The translations under genes and the position numbers were made by a program. This document shows, piece after piece, positions 24,619 to 38,181 of a DNA stretch of 64,000 nt. Each line of letters opens with the position of its first letter. Positions within the stretch are counted from its first letter, which is position 1. The notes under the pieces are model-generated. The model was not told the origin of the DNA, did not search any database, and saw only the letters and a list, made by a program, of their open reading frames with translations. The stretch lies in assembly GCA_902805475.1 (NCBI GenBank), contig CADCSX010000001.1, forward strand, positions 620,001-684,000. The letters run 5' to 3'. The DNA is from Entonaema liquescens (taxonomy: Eukaryota; Ascomycota; Sordariomycetes; Xylariales; Xylariaceae).

Positions 24619-26239
24619 ACCCAATAACGACGGTCGTTCAACCGTTGTGAAAAAGAATTATAGTCGTCGCCGCGATTGGGCTCGCAGGTTCACCGTATTT
24701 CGCTGCGAGGTTACAACGTCCTACGAATTATTTCCAGCCAAGCCTGATCGCAAATAAATTTACGTTGCTGCGACAATTTTCGTCGATGCTGCGGTCGCGC
24801 AGCGTGAAGCGTATCGGGGAACGTTGGTCAACGCATTTCTGAGGAGAAGAAACAAAAACCCGCGCGGAAGATCCAATGGTTTCCAGTCTATGGCCCACTA
24901 CAAGGCCTCACAAGCGATGCTTGTAGTCGCAAACGATATTAGACTGAGGCTAACGACTTAGACGTGAGAGGAAAGTTGCGATATGATTAGTATGGAGCTT
25001 CATTTAACCCGACATGTCTTGTCGAAGAGGGAATCAAACCCGGATTCGACAACCAGGTGACTATTGACTCCCGACGGCGAACTCCAGGAAAAAAGCGAGG
25101 ACTAACTAAGGTAAACGAGGAGATGGTGGGGGATGGATTCGAACAAGTTAATTGGTTAGCCATGATAGCAAGGATTCTAGAGGGGGGTTTACGCATTAAA
25201 GCGGTTAGTAAAGATGAGAAAAGCCAGGATTAAGGTTCGCCATGAGCAGGTGACGGTCTCAGCGCTAGACTGGGGTTACACATGCAGCTAACGCGACATC
25301 CGGTTTTAAGGCCACTGTAGGGTCCAGAACTCCTCCCCGCTCCTCTCACTGCCTCTCTGTAAAGACCTTGTGAAGCTCTGTAAATAAAAATGGAACGGTG
25401 GTACAAACCAAATATGTAACAGGATAGAGTAAATGCATGTATCTCCTGAGACATTAACGCTACACATCTTTTTGGAGAACCTTTCATCTATTTTACTTTA
25501 CATGTACCTTCCGTCATATTTCACGATGCGCAAGGCGTCACGACTTATAAATACGCAAGGGCTGTCTCACATCTGCTAGCAGTCTAGTTAGTAGAAGCTA
25601 TGGACTGTCATCATCATGTCAACGCCTCTTATAATTCCTGACAAGGTCAGCTTGACTCGGTAGCCTCTGGGTCGGTCATAATTGAAATTCGGATTAATAC
25701 TCTGACCTAACTAGAGAATTCCAAGGGGTGTGAATTTTGGTAAAATTTCAGTCCCAATCCTCAAACTCCACTACTCGGTTGCTTAGCCAGAACCCCCCGA
25801 AGGACGTACGTAAAAGAAACGAGTTTTCCCAGTTGGACCCATTCTCCGCCGTGGAGTTAAAATATCGGGGGTAAAAAGGACCCTGTGGCCTTATAGTCCC
25901 ATGGTTCGTAGCGGATATTTATTATTATTTGGATGAAATGACAAGTATACTTCTTAGGTAGGGTGGTTGCGGATGAATGCTCTCGTATGTAGAGTCACTT
26001 GAACTCTCCCTCCCTACACTCTCTCACCGGGTAGACTTCAGCTGATGATGTCTTAGAAAAGAGGCTCGTAAAGGTCTGCAGCACACCCATTTCATTTCAA
26101 GGTGGGGGTCAGTGGCTGTTGACCGTCCATAATGGGTAGAAAGCCGAGATGTGATTGGTAGAGCGGGGGATTTGATGAATGGTTTTAGTGCTGGCTAATG
26201 AATCCTTGGCCGGATTGCTTGAATAGATTAGATCCGAGC
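24619..26239. other. intergenic upstream of NUC-1, left flank of LTR element
   Basis: No supported gene in 1.6 kb. It contains the NUC-1 promoter side. Around 24985-25200 there are tRNA-like words (GGATTCGAAC, GAATCAAACCCGGATTC) that do not fold into a tRNA. A weak 85-residue frame at 25230-25487 has no features. GTGGT at 26240-26244 is the left target duplication of the retroelement. Confidence 0.5.
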
Positions 26240-26244
26240 GTGGT

Positions 26245-26389
26245 TATCATATAACATGGACCCATAGGATCTACATACGGACCCACATATTTTAGATGTA
26301 TTTCTACGTTTACTATCTTAGAGATTCCTTTATAAAATTTAATTAATATAATAATATAATTTAATTTATATTTATATTATATTATAATA
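26245..26389 (+). repeat. left LTR, 145 bp
   Basis: It starts TATCATATAACATGG. Its first roughly 80 bases keep C and G, whereas the rest is A/T only. It is the complement in mutation pattern of the right LTR. Confidence 0.9.
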
Positions 26390-29300
26390 TTTAATAATTT
26401 TATTATTTTATTTTTTTAATTATTTTTTTAATTATAATATTATAAATTATAATAAATATTTTATTTTTTATTAAATTAAAAAATTTTTATTAAATTAAAT
26501 TAAATTAAAATTAATTATTAACTTAATTAAATTATTATAAGTTTTTTTAATAAATAATAATTATTTTAATTTTTATTATTAAAATTTATTTATTAATAAA
26601 TTATTATTTTTAATTTTTATTAATAATTTTTATTAATAATTTATATTTATAATAAATTTTATTAACGATTATTAATTTAATAATTATTTATAACTTTATT
26701 ATTAATTATTATTAATATTTGTAAAAATATATAAATAAATTTTATATTTTTTTTATTTTTTAAAAATAAATTATTTTTTTTTTATATTAATTAATAAATA
26801 TAATTTTATTTTTATTTAATTTATTTTTATTTTATTAAAAAAAAATTTAATATTATAATATAAAGATATTATTTATTTAATTTAATAAATAAAATTAAAA
26901 AAATAATTTTATTATTTTTTTAAACGTTAAAAAAAAAATATAATATTTTTTAATTTTTATAATAATTTAATTAAAATAGTTATAATTCTTTTATAATAAT
27001 ATTTACGTTTTTTAATAAATTTATTATATTTTTTAAAATATTTTTTATATTTATTATTATAAAAAGTTTATAATGTGTTAAATTAATTTTTATATTATTT
27101 TAATTTTATTATATTAAATTTTTAAAATTTATTTTTATTAATTTATAAATATATTATTGTTTTAATAATAATTTAAAAATTTTATAATAATAAATTTTAT
27201 TATTTTTATTAAAATTATTAAAATAATTTTTTAAATTAATTATTATATTTTTATTTTTTACATTATTTATTAAATAACTTTTTAAAATAAAATTTAAATA
27301 TTTATTATTAAATATTATTAATATTTCCATTATTATTAAATAATTTATTATAATTAAATAATTCGTTATTATTAAATAATTATTTAAATAATTATTATTA
27401 TTATTATTATTTATTTTTTTTAAAATATTATTTTAATTATTTTTTTTATTAAAATTTATTAAAATTAATTAAATTATAATAAAAAATTAATTTTATATAA
27501 TAGATTTAAATTTATAAAGAAATTATATTAATTTTAATATTTTTATAATAATTATTAATATTATAAATATTATTATATAAACTTTTTATTAAATAATATT
27601 ATAAAGTTTTGTAAATAATAATAATTATAATATTATTAATAATAATAATAATAAAAATAATAAAAATAATAATAAAAAAATTTCTTTAAAAATAATTAAA
27701 TATTTTAATTTTTTATAAATAAATTTTTATTTTATTAATATTATATTTTTTAAAAAATATATTATTTATATTAATATTTTTATATTTATTTATTAATTAA
27801 AAGAATTTATATAATTATAAAGAAAAATTAAAATTAAAATTATATAAATATTATATTTATAATATATTATTTAATAATAATTAATAATTAAATTAATAAA
27901 AATAAAATAAAATATTTTAATTATAAATAATATAAATTATATTTATAAAAAACTTATTATTAAATTTTATAAATATTTTAATATCATTTATTAAAACTTA
28001 AAAAATTAATTATTTACATTATTAAATATAAAAAATAAAAAACTATTATATTCTTTTATTAATAATATTATTTACAATATAAAAATTTATAATTATTTAT
28101 TTAAAAATTAATTTAAATATACTTTTAAATTATTTAATTATTATATTTAACAATAATTAATTAAATTTATTATAAATATTACTTTTAAATAATTTCTTTA
28201 AAAAATTAATAAATATAAATTAATTTTTTTATAAAAAATAAAATTCATATATAAATATAATAATAATAATAATAATAATTATAATAAATAAAATAATTTC
28301 TTTTATAATAATTATAATTAATTAAAAAATTAAATTAATAACTTTATAAATAATTAAACATAAAATTATTAGAAATATTTTAAATTATATTAAAAAAAAA
28401 TAATTAACTTTAATATTTATAATTTTTTAATTAAAATATTAAATTAAATATTAAAAATTTAAATAAAAATAAAAATAATAAAAATTATAATTATTAATAT
28501 CTTTAATAACTTTATTAAAAATTAAATATATATATAAATAATATAAAAAAGAATATTAATAATTTTAATATTTATATTAATAAAAAAAATTATAATAATA
28601 AAAAAATTATATTTTATAAAAAAATCTTTAATAATTTCAATTTATTCTTTATTAATAATAATATTAAAAATATTACACATTTTAACATAATAATTTAAAT
28701 ATTTAAATAAATTAATTATAAATTTTATAATAAAATATTTATTAATTATAATAAATTATTTCGTTATATTTAATAATACCATTTTAATAATAATAAATTA
28801 TTATTTAAATTTACATTATTTTTATTAAAACCATTAATTAAAATTCCAATATAATATAATACATTACAATTATTAATAACATTATTATTAATATATATAT
28901 AAAAATTAATAAATATTATAATTATAATAAATTCCATTTTATTTAAATTACATTATATTAACAATACATTAATATTATAAAATTTTCATTAATCATCATT
29001 ATTTAATATTTATTATTTATCATTATTCACTAATTATTAATACAATAATTAATTTTAAATAATAATTAATATTAATTTTAAAACATTATTTAAATTTTTA
29101 TAATTAATATTAAAAATTAAAACTTTTATTATTAATTTATTAATTAATTTATTTCTTAATATTAAAATTAATTTTACTTATAAAATAAAAATATATTTTA
29201 AATTTTTTATTATAATTTCTTTTAAATTTAAACATTAAAGAAATATTTATATTAATATTAATTATACATAAACTATTATTAATAAAATATAAATTTAATA

Positions 29301-32300
29301 ACATTACTTTAATAATAAAATTCGTATAAAAATAACATTTATATTTATACGTAAAGTTTTTATAAATTAAATTATTACAAATAAATATATTATTATTAAA
29401 TTTTACTTTAAAAATATTTATAATAAATAATTAACCATTATTTCGTTTTTTTATAAAATTACTTTTATTAAAAATTTACTTTTTAAACTATTATTAAAAA
29501 TAAATATTTTTAATATTAAAAACATTAATATTTTATTATTAAAAAAAATTATTATTATTTAATTTTATAAAATTATAATCCCATTATTAATTACCTTAAA
29601 TAATAAAAAATATAATAAAATTAAAATAATAATAATAAATTATATTATTATTTTATTATATTATTATTATTATATTAATATATTATATTATATAAATTTC
29701 AATTAAAATTTAATTTTTAAACCCATTAATAATTAAATTATTTATTTAACTTTTTTAATTAATAATAATATAAAATAAATTATTATTTATAATAATATTA
29801 TAAAACTTATTATTATTTTTTATAATATATTTATAAATTATTTAATTTTAATAAATTAAAAATATAAAAATTATTACATTATTAACAATAAAATTATTAA
29901 ATTCATTATTAAAAAACTTAAAATTTATAAATTTAATAATCGTATTTTCAATTAATTTTTACCATTTATTATAAACATTTTTAATATTAATAAACACTTT
30001 AATAATATAACCATTTATAAAAACTTTAATAAATTAAAAAAATTTAAAAAGTTTTATAATATTATTTCGGAATTTTATAATATTTTTAAAAATAAAAATT
30101 TTATTTATATCTTTAAAAAAAAAATTAAACTAATTAAATTTAAATTAAATTAAAAAAAACTTATCCTTAAAAAATATAAATTTTACATTATTAATATTAA
30201 AAATTAAAAAATCATTAATAATATAATTATAAAATTAATTTTTTAAAATAAAATATTTTATAATTAAAAATTTATCTTTTTTTCTATATTAATTTTTATT
30301 ATTTACAAAAACATTTTTATCTTAAATAAAAATAATAAAATTAAACAAAAAAATCTTATAATTATTAATATAAAAATTATTAATTAAATAATTTTTAATA
30401 ATAAATATTTAATAAAATCATAAAAATTTATATTAATTAAATATTAAAATAAACCATATTTTATAATTTTTAATATATTATTACCGTAAAAAACTAATAT
30501 ATATTTAAAACATTAATTATAAAATATAAAAATAATAATATATATATTTAAAAATAAATAAATATTATTTTCAAATTTATTAATAATATTAATGTTTATT
30601 ATAATAATATTTATATAATTTTTATTATATTTGAAAAACATATTAAAAATTTAATTTATATTTTTACTTTAATAAAAATAAAAAATATATTAATTAATTT
30701 TAATAAATTATTTATTATTTTCTTTAATAATATTATCTTTAATTATTTTATTAATTCTTTTAATTTATTAATAATAAAAAAAAATTTTATTACAATTACT
30801 AAAATTATATTTTTTAAATTATTAAAAAATTTAAAAACTTTCATTAATTTTATTAATTATATAAAAAATAATATATTAAAATATATTAAATTTATTAAAT
30901 CTTTAAAAAAATAAAAAACTTTTTTACTTTATATAAATTTTTATATATTATTATTAAAATAAAGTAAAAAAAAATAAATATTAAAAATTATTATTATAAC
31001 TTTTTTATAAATAAAATTAAATTTATTTCATAATATTAAAAATACATTAATAAAATATATAATTTTTTATTTTTTTAATTTTATAAAAATATTATATATT
31101 AATTTTAATATTTTTTATATTAAAATTAAAATTTATATTTACCATATTATTAAAAATACCTTATTTAAATTAATAAAAAATAATAAATTTATCATTTATA
31201 CTTTATAAATTATAATAAAATTAATTACATTTTTATCACATATTTTCACATATTTTAAAAAACAATATTAACTTATTAAAATAAAAGTTTTAAATTTTAT
31301 TTAAATTTTAAAAAAAACCCATTATTATATTTTTATTATATAAAAAAGAATTTACATTTTCATTAACCATAAAACTATTTTTAAAATAATAAAATATTTA
31401 AACTTTATTAATTTTACCGTAATAAATAATAAAAATTTACAATTAATTAAAACTTTTAAATATATTTTTAAATTTTTATATATGTTATTATATAAACCCG
31501 AAAAACTTTATATAATTTTTAATATATTATTATAATTATTAACGTTTAATTTTTTATATTTAATTAAATTAACTTTTTAATTAAAAAAATTAAATTTTTT
31601 TTTTAATAATATTAACAAATATTAAATTTTATTTTTTAATTTATAATTAAATAACTTTTAAATTTTATTTAATAAAACTTTATTAACCATTTATATAATA
31701 ATTTTAAAACTTAATAATAACTTTTTTATATTATATATTATTTATAATATTACATTAATATAAATAACTTTAAAATTTAAAATTAAAATATAATAAAATT
31801 ATCATAAAAACCTTAAATAACGAATAATATTAAATATTATTAATATTAACCGTTATTTTAATTAATAAAATATTATAAATTTCCTATTTTATTTAAAAAA
31901 TAAATTTATTTAAAAATATTTAAATATTTATAATAAATTATATATATTAAAAAATTATAATTTTAAAATTTTTAAAATAATATATAAATTAAATTATTTA
32001 AAATTTAATTATTTTCGTAACTATTTATAATATTTTATTTTTAACCGGAAAAAATTTATAAAATATATAAAATTATATTTTAAATATTCATTATATTATA
32101 TATATAATTATAAACTTTATAATTTATTTTAACTTATTATTAATTTTCTTTATTTTTTTTATATAATTATAATAAATATAATTTTTAATTTTTTTTAAAA
32201 TAATAATAATTACAATTTACTTAATATTATCATTAATAAATTTATTAAATTAATTATTTTAATTTTCGGTAAACATAATTATAATATTTTATAATAAATT

Positions 32301-33300
32301 AAAACATTTTATAATTAATTATTTAATATTAAATAAAAATTGCTTAAAATCATTATTTTAAATAAAAACTTTAAATTTTTATTAAAATTTTAATTTATAT
32401 TTTAAATAATATATAATATAAAATTATTATATATAATTATTTATTATTTTTAAATTAATAATTAAATAAAATAATATATTTTATTTATTAAATTTTATTT
32501 ATAATATTATTTTTATTTTTTTAATAATAATAAATTATAAAAATAATGTTTTTTTTATTTTTAATATAAATTAAATTTTATTAAGTTTTTTATAATAAAA
32601 TTAAACTTTTTCGAAATTTTATACGATTTTATATTTAATTTTATTATTTAATTTTTAAAAATATAATATTAAAATTTTCTTTTATTATAAATTATTATTT
32701 ATAACGTAATTATTTTAGTATTTATATTTGTAAAATTCTATTATAATTAACGATATAAATTTATATTTTTTTATAAAAAATAATATATATTTTTACAATT
32801 ATATAAAAATTATAATATTTTTACCGTTACTATTTTTAATTATAAATTAAAATAATAATATATAAAACTTTTTTACATTATTAAATAAATTAAAAAATTA
32901 ACTTATTATTTAAAATTTTTTAATAATTTTAAAATTTATAATATAATATTAATTAATTACTTTAAATTAATATTTTTATTAAATATTTTTAATTATTTTT
33001 TACTATATTTAAAACTAATTTCTTTTAAAATATATTATAAAAAAATTATTAAAGAAAATATTATTAAAAAATAATATTTTATTAAATATATTAAATTCGA
33101 TAATTAATATATATAATAATTATCATAAAAAAAATTAAAAAAAAATATAAATAAATTATTAATTAATTTTTAATTACGAAAACATTAATTTATAATATAA
33201 TATAAATATAATTATTTTATTAAAATCGTATAAAAATTAAATATAATTTCATTATAAAATAAATAATAATAAAAATATTATATTTTTTATAAATAATAAA

Positions 33301-33445
33301 TATTATATAATATAAATTTATAAAATTTATATACGAACTTATATATTTTAAATATATTTTTATATTTATTATTTTAAAAATTCCCTTATGGAACTTAATT
33401 AATATAATAACATAATCTAATCCATACTTATACCATATTATGATA
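33301..33445 (+). repeat. right LTR, 145 bp
   Basis: Its first roughly 80 bases are almost fully A/T, while the last roughly 65 keep C and G and end CCATATTATGATA. GTGGT follows at once. Confidence 0.9.
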
Positions 33446-33450
33446 GTGGT

Positions 33451-34237
33451 ATTTTATCTTGTAAATACTTGGAGCAGATTAATGCTGCTACGCGTTACGC
33501 GTGTAAGCCCCAACGTTAATCAACATTACGAGTAATTCGACTATCATGGCGAGAAATTCGAAGAAAAGGTAACAAAAGGTAGAGAAAGACAACGAAAAGG
33601 CAGCTACTTGCTATTGCAAGGTTTATGCATACGCGTACGTAGTAGATCTGATGATGATATCCAGGCCAAAATGAACCACCCGCTGCCCATGACCGTAAGC
33701 CGGAGACCCAGAGTCCTGGGATCCGAATAATTCACATGACCATTCTAAACATGGTCACCGAGATTCCTATTTAGCAAGTTGACTGAAACTAGGCCTATCA
33801 CAGATCAGGAGTTGATAAGTTTATAGGCAGTTAAGTAATGAATACAAGTTTTAAGTCTGTTCGCATCCATTTTTAGGGCCTTTGAATGTACGACATCAAT
33901 GTTTGGATATGTAGGTAGCTTATGCATCTATGTAGTGCAGTTTTGGTAAGGGTTGAGCCGAGCCTATAGGATTGGCCCGGGTGGAGATTCTATTCCTATT
34001 AATCACATTAGAATGGTTTGCTGCAAGAAAGCTTAGGTCGCATTGTTCTAATGTACATAACTGCAAGTGCTCAGATAGCCGCATACCATTTTTAGGGTCC
34101 GGGTACCTGCACAGAACACCGGGTCGACATACACCATACACCGGATGCTTTGCGTTTCCTCAGCCTCAACACTCCTAGTGAGACATGGATTTCAACTTCT
34201 CATCTAACATATAAAAAGCAGCGGTATTATTGGCACC
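33451..34237. other. intergenic, UBA4 upstream
   Basis: Base composition returns to normal within a few bases of the retroelement. No gene is seen; the right half is the UBA4 promoter and leader. Confidence 0.5.
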
Positions 34238-35704
34238 ATGGATTCAGTAACCGAGAAAGCGGAACAGCTCCGCCGCAAAATATCTCAGGCGAAGAAAGAC
34301 CTTCAAAATTTACGAAGACAACTGGAAGAACTCGAGTCATCTTCCCAGAGTGTAGATACGAACCAGCAGTCCGGGTTGACTTCTAAATCTGAGCAACCTA
34401 CAGGCATACACCCAGAGTGGAAGTGGCCTTTGAGCGAGGAAGAGTATTCCCGCTATGGCCGTCAACTCATCCTACCTACCGTTGGCATCAAAGGTCAACT
34501 ACATCTCAAGTCTGCCGCTGTATTGATAGTTGGCGCTGGTGGACTAGGCTGCCCGGCGGCTGCATATCTATCTGGTGCAGGAATTGGTACTCTCGGGGTC
34601 GTAGATGGTGATACTGTGGAAGTATCAAATCTGCATCGTCAGATTGCTCATAACACTTCAAGAGTTGGCGTGATGAAGGTCGATAGTTTGATTGAATACT
34701 GTCGCGAACTTAACCCGAATGTGTCATACGTAGCTCATAAAGAACATCTCACGCCCCAGAATGCCGAGGATATCGTTCCCAAATACGATCTGGTCCTCGA
34801 TTGCACGGATCACCCGACATCCCGGTACCTTATCTCTGATATCTGCGTTCTGCTGCAGAAGCCACTCGTCTCCGCATCTGCCTTACGAACAGACGGGCAG
34901 TTGATCGTCCTAAATAACCCACCTGCCGCTCAAGGTTCCACGGAAGGTGGTCCATGCTACCGCTGTATATTCCCCAAGCCACCTCCCGCCGATAGTGTAG
35001 TCAGTTGCGGCGAGGGCGGAATTCTAGGGCCGGTTGTGGGGATTATGGGCGTACTACAAGCACTTGAGGCTATTAAACTAGTCGTCGCTGGAGTTGGGAA
35101 AGACTTGAGCTCAACACCAAAGAGTCCCATTGCGCCGAGCCTCCTTTTATTTTCCGCTACTTCGACTACGCCGTTTCGCTCAATCAGGATGAGGAGTCGG
35201 AAGCCTAACTGCTTTGCTTGCTCTTCTGGGTCAGCATTAACTCTAAAGGAACTACGAGCTGGTTCATTGGATTACGTTCAGTTCTGTGGGGTAACTAAGC
35301 CGGTCGAGGTTCTGAAACCTGAAGAAAGAGTCTCTGCTACAGAGTACAATGATATTATAACGAAACAGCCCGACAAGAATCACTTGCTTCTAGACGTTCG
35401 CGAGAAGGAGCATTTCGAAATTGCTAGCATACCAGGCGCGATTAATGTGCCTTTCTCGACCTTACAGAACCGGAGCAAAACATCTACTGACGAGGAGAGC
35501 TCAGGACTGGAATATATACCGAAGTCGCTATCAGCTAACGCACCAATATATGTCGTCTGCAGAGTGGGCAACGACTCCCAATTAGTAACACGAAGACTAA
35601 AGGAGATGGGCCTAGATGCCAATGGAACACGCTTCGTGGGTGATATCGAAGGAGGTATGCGGGCCTGGAAACACCACATCGACCAAACAATGCCTTTCAC
35701 ATAA
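34238..35704 (+). CDS. UBA4: adenylyltransferase and sulfurtransferase UBA4 (MOCS3)
   Basis: A cytosolic E1-like enzyme that adenylates the C-terminus of Urm1 and then thiocarboxylates it, feeding 2-thiolation of tRNA wobble uridine; in many eukaryotes it also serves MoaD for molybdenum cofactor. The 488-residue frame has no intron. An N-terminal coiled coil (about 7-33) leads to the ThiF/E1 domain with the nucleotide loop GAGGLG at 99-104, VDGDTVEVSNLHRQ, and zinc-binding pairs CYRC and CFAC. The C-terminal rhodanese domain has LLDVREKEHFEIASIPGA and the sulfur-carrying cysteine in CRVGNDS. Length and order match the family fully. The gene starts about 0.8 kb right of the retroelement and appears intact. 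Confidence 0.95.
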   Translation: MDSVTEKAEQLRRKISQAKKDLQNLRRQLEELESSSQSVDTNQQSGLTSKSEQPTGIHPEWKWPLSEEEYSRYGRQLILPTVGIKGQLHLKSAAVLIVGAGGLGCPAAAYLSGAGIGTLGVVDGDTVEVSNLHRQIAHNTSRVGVMKVDSLIEYCRELNPNVSYVAHKEHLTPQNAEDIVPKYDLVLDCTDHPTSRYLISDICVLLQKPLVSASALRTDGQLIVLNNPPAAQGSTEGGPCYRCIFPKPPPADSVVSCGEGGILGPVVGIMGVLQALEAIKLVVAGVGKDLSSTPKSPIAPSLLLFSATSTTPFRSIRMRSRKPNCFACSSGSALTLKELRAGSLDYVQFCGVTKPVEVLKPEERVSATEYNDIITKQPDKNHLLLDVREKEHFEIASIPGAINVPFSTLQNRSKTSTDEESSGLEYIPKSLSANAPIYVVCRVGNDSQLVTRRLKEMGLDANGTRFVGDIEGGMRAWKHHIDQTMPFT

Positions 35705-35974
35705 CCACTCAATCTCGATGACGCATATAGTTGAACGACAACTAATATCAGAATGGGGGGTTCCATTTCAAAATCATACCGATTCCTTCTGTTGATACAT
35801 TGGAGGGAGAGCCACCGAACGCCAACCCCATTGATTTTTGAAGCTTTTGCTTTTTACCTGAACGTTGAAATATATTCACTCATGGAGGTGATAAGAAACT
35901 CGTAAGACTGTTGGGGTATGTAGACCACGCGTTTCCTCCCTTGCAGAGGGTCGATCTCCCGAGATACTTTCCTA

Positions 35975-36759
35975 TCACACGAAGCTTGTTCGCTTCTTGT
36001 TGAATGCTCTTTGGTCTTTCAACCATTGCCTGTAGCCTGCCACACTCGAGATCTTCTCGCCGTAGAAATCAGGAACTAGAAAAATCGGAAGAACGTCAGC
36101 GAACCTAACTTCCCCTCTATCTTAACTTGGATTAACTCACCAGCATTACCACTCAACGAGCTATTACTAGGATCCACTCGGTTCTTCTTGATGCGCGCAA
36201 AGAACTCAGACTCCTTAATAGCCATCGGCTTCTTGACGCCCTTCTTAAATGTGTAGAAAAGCGCTGAGCCTACGCTCGGCCCTGCCAGCCAGCCTAGCCC
36301 CGCGAAGCTTAGAGTCACTATACCCAGCGTGATGAAGGGGTCCATTGGGACCTTGGTCAACAGCCAATCCATATCCATATTCACAAGTAGGATAGCGCCT
36401 ACTGTGCCACCTATTGCCATTGTCAATATACCACTGACGATCTGGAAGCGGCGCCGCGTTTTGCGTAGCTTGAAAAAAGTATTCCAGTCGAGAGCTGGAG
36501 CGGACCCCGAGGTGGCGGAAGCCGTAGTAGAAGCATATCGGCGGGTGACAACCTGACACGATGTGTTGCGCGCAGGCTTTCTGATGACTGTTCTGGTTGA
36601 GATGGAAGGAATCGACTTGGCGCTACGGATGGTGGTGCATTGTCGAGATGCCAATGAGGAGTATTGGCAGGTTGCCCCTCTCGAGAATGCGACCTGCAGC
36701 TTGAGGCCACGAGTGGCTAGTACACCAAGGCGCGTTGCTGTCGTCGCGGGAGTCAACAT
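35975..36759 (-). CDS. PAM17: mitochondrial import motor subunit PAM17
   Basis: A subunit of the presequence-translocase-associated motor of the mitochondrial inner membrane, which helps organise Pam16/Pam18 at TIM23. Exon 1 (36141-36759) carries an Arg/Ser/Thr-rich mitochondrial presequence, then LDWNTFFKLRKTRRRFQ, two transmembrane segments (IVSGILTMAIGGTVGAILL and ITLGIVTLSFAGLGWLAGP) and SEFFARIKKNRVDPS. An intron at 36076-36140 (donor GTGAGT, acceptor TTCTAG, phase 1) joins exon 2 (35975-36075), giving VPDFYGEKISSVAGYRQWL, the family's conserved C-terminus. Total 239 residues, normal for PAM17. Without splicing the conserved end is lost. Confidence 0.93.
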
Positions 36760-38181
36760 ATCAGCGGGTGTATCGGTGGTGAAGCTATTCTACAACGATG
36801 CATTCAAAATGCCGTCGGAGGAGTGGAGAGTTTTTTGTCGTCACTTTTTTTTTTGAGAGCTTGCTGGAAAGCTAATGTTCGAAACTTGACGTCGGTTAAG
36901 CCCAAAAGATCGCCTCTATGTAAAAAGCTCGAGCCACAATTGAGGGGCGCTAGTCATGCACGGATTTTCTTAGTTGCTTCGTATGATGCATATCGGATAT
37001 ATGCAAATAAAAACCCCTATACGATGATCTTGACTGAGTTCTAGGTTGCTATAAGTTGGCATTCGTACGTACTAATAGCTATATTTATAATAACGTAATA
37101 AAAAAAAATAGAAATCTCAAGAATATTTTAGACACTACGACGAATATTCAACAAAGAATCGTAGTTGAGCAGTAGGTATTCAAAGCTTAGCACGGTATGA
37201 CTAGTCTCCATCCAAACAATTTATAGAAGAACATTAGTCCCAGGTCTTGATATTACGAGGTAAAAGGATGGGGAACCGAGTTGAGGCTATGGGATGTGGT
37301 TACTTGTTGTAGATGATTGTAAGCATTGGACGGCACTGGAATTAGAAAAGAAAACCCAATCGTCAAATACGAAATCCTTCCTGCAATAGAGAGGGATCCA
37401 AGGTTCTCAGGGAAAGGATATATTACGAACTCGATGTGACAATTACCATGCTATTTACATGGTTCTATATTAACAGAAGGTATTATTTAACGTTACGACA
37501 CGTCAATAGGTGTGTTTAGATGTCTTTCGTTGAGTAGTACCTCCTGGGTATACTCCTATCATATCGAACCCTAGTGTCCATACAGAAGTCAACTAATATA
37601 GATGCAAGGCTATGCCAAAGTAATAACCAAGAGTATTTAAAAACACGTAGTATTTTTGTTGAAAGAATCAATAAACGCTACGAGCTTCTATGGCGGATGT
37701 ACGAAAAGGGGTGAAAGTAGATCTATCCAACTTTGGACCCTACTAATCATAAAATTGCATAACTGGAAGGCAAGACCAGGAGATATTATCCTTGAAATCT
37801 TCTATTCTTGATTTACTACACTTTAGAAGGTAGGTCAACACGACTATAAACGTAGGGTATTGTATGTTGTCGTTTACTGACAACAAGTCAACGCACATCG
37901 CTGTGACGATATCAACCCATGTCGTCAAAAAAGTCGACAGCTCTATGGTTGCCCGGACGAATTCAGAGTCACTAAAGCGACAGAAGGTGCACTTGAAGAA
38001 TTCATTACTTAAATTTCACGATCGTGGCCTTGCTGTTGACTGTTCATTCGAAACTTCTTTCTCCCACACGCACGACAACAACAACAACATAAGTGCACAC
38101 TCCTCACTTCTTACTCCCACAAACAAAAGATTGCAATAAGGAATCACTTTCCTAGTTACTCTCATCATTCACATCTCAGCC
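36760..38181. other. intergenic, no gene seen
   Basis: No supported gene. A 91-residue frame at 37864-38139 has no features and overlaps the leader of the next gene. That leader has CAACAACAACAACA near 38077-38091 and a C/T/A-rich stretch, typical of well-expressed fungal genes. Confidence 0.5.

Larger units (their letters stand above)
26245..33445. mobile_element. RIP-degraded LTR retrotransposon
   Basis: A 7201-bp element bounded by 145-bp direct repeats at 26245-26389 and 33301-33445, with a 5-bp duplication GTGGT on both sides (26240-26244 and 33446-33450). The LTRs align end to end with no gap; all 36 differences are C/T or G/A transitions. LTR ends form a perfect inverted heptamer, TATCATA and TATGATA, not the usual TG...CA. 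The interior is almost pure A/T and no gag or pol frame can be read, so the superfamily is unknown; length fits Gypsy or Copia. Orientation cannot be told. Confidence 0.9.

Noticed and set aside
24985..25200. tRNA-like words on the minus strand (GTTCGAATCC, GGGTTTGATTCCC)
   Set aside because: The T-stems do not pair and no acceptor stem or anticodon arm can be built.
25230..25487. 85-residue open frame on the minus strand
   Set aside because: No family features; the neighbourhood is noncoding.
26245..33445. Gag, protease or polymerase frames inside the retroelement
   Set aside because: Mutation to A/T leaves no readable frame on either strand; nothing can be assigned.
37864..38139. 91-residue open frame before the repeat protein
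   Set aside because: It overlaps the probable leader of the 38182 gene and has no features.
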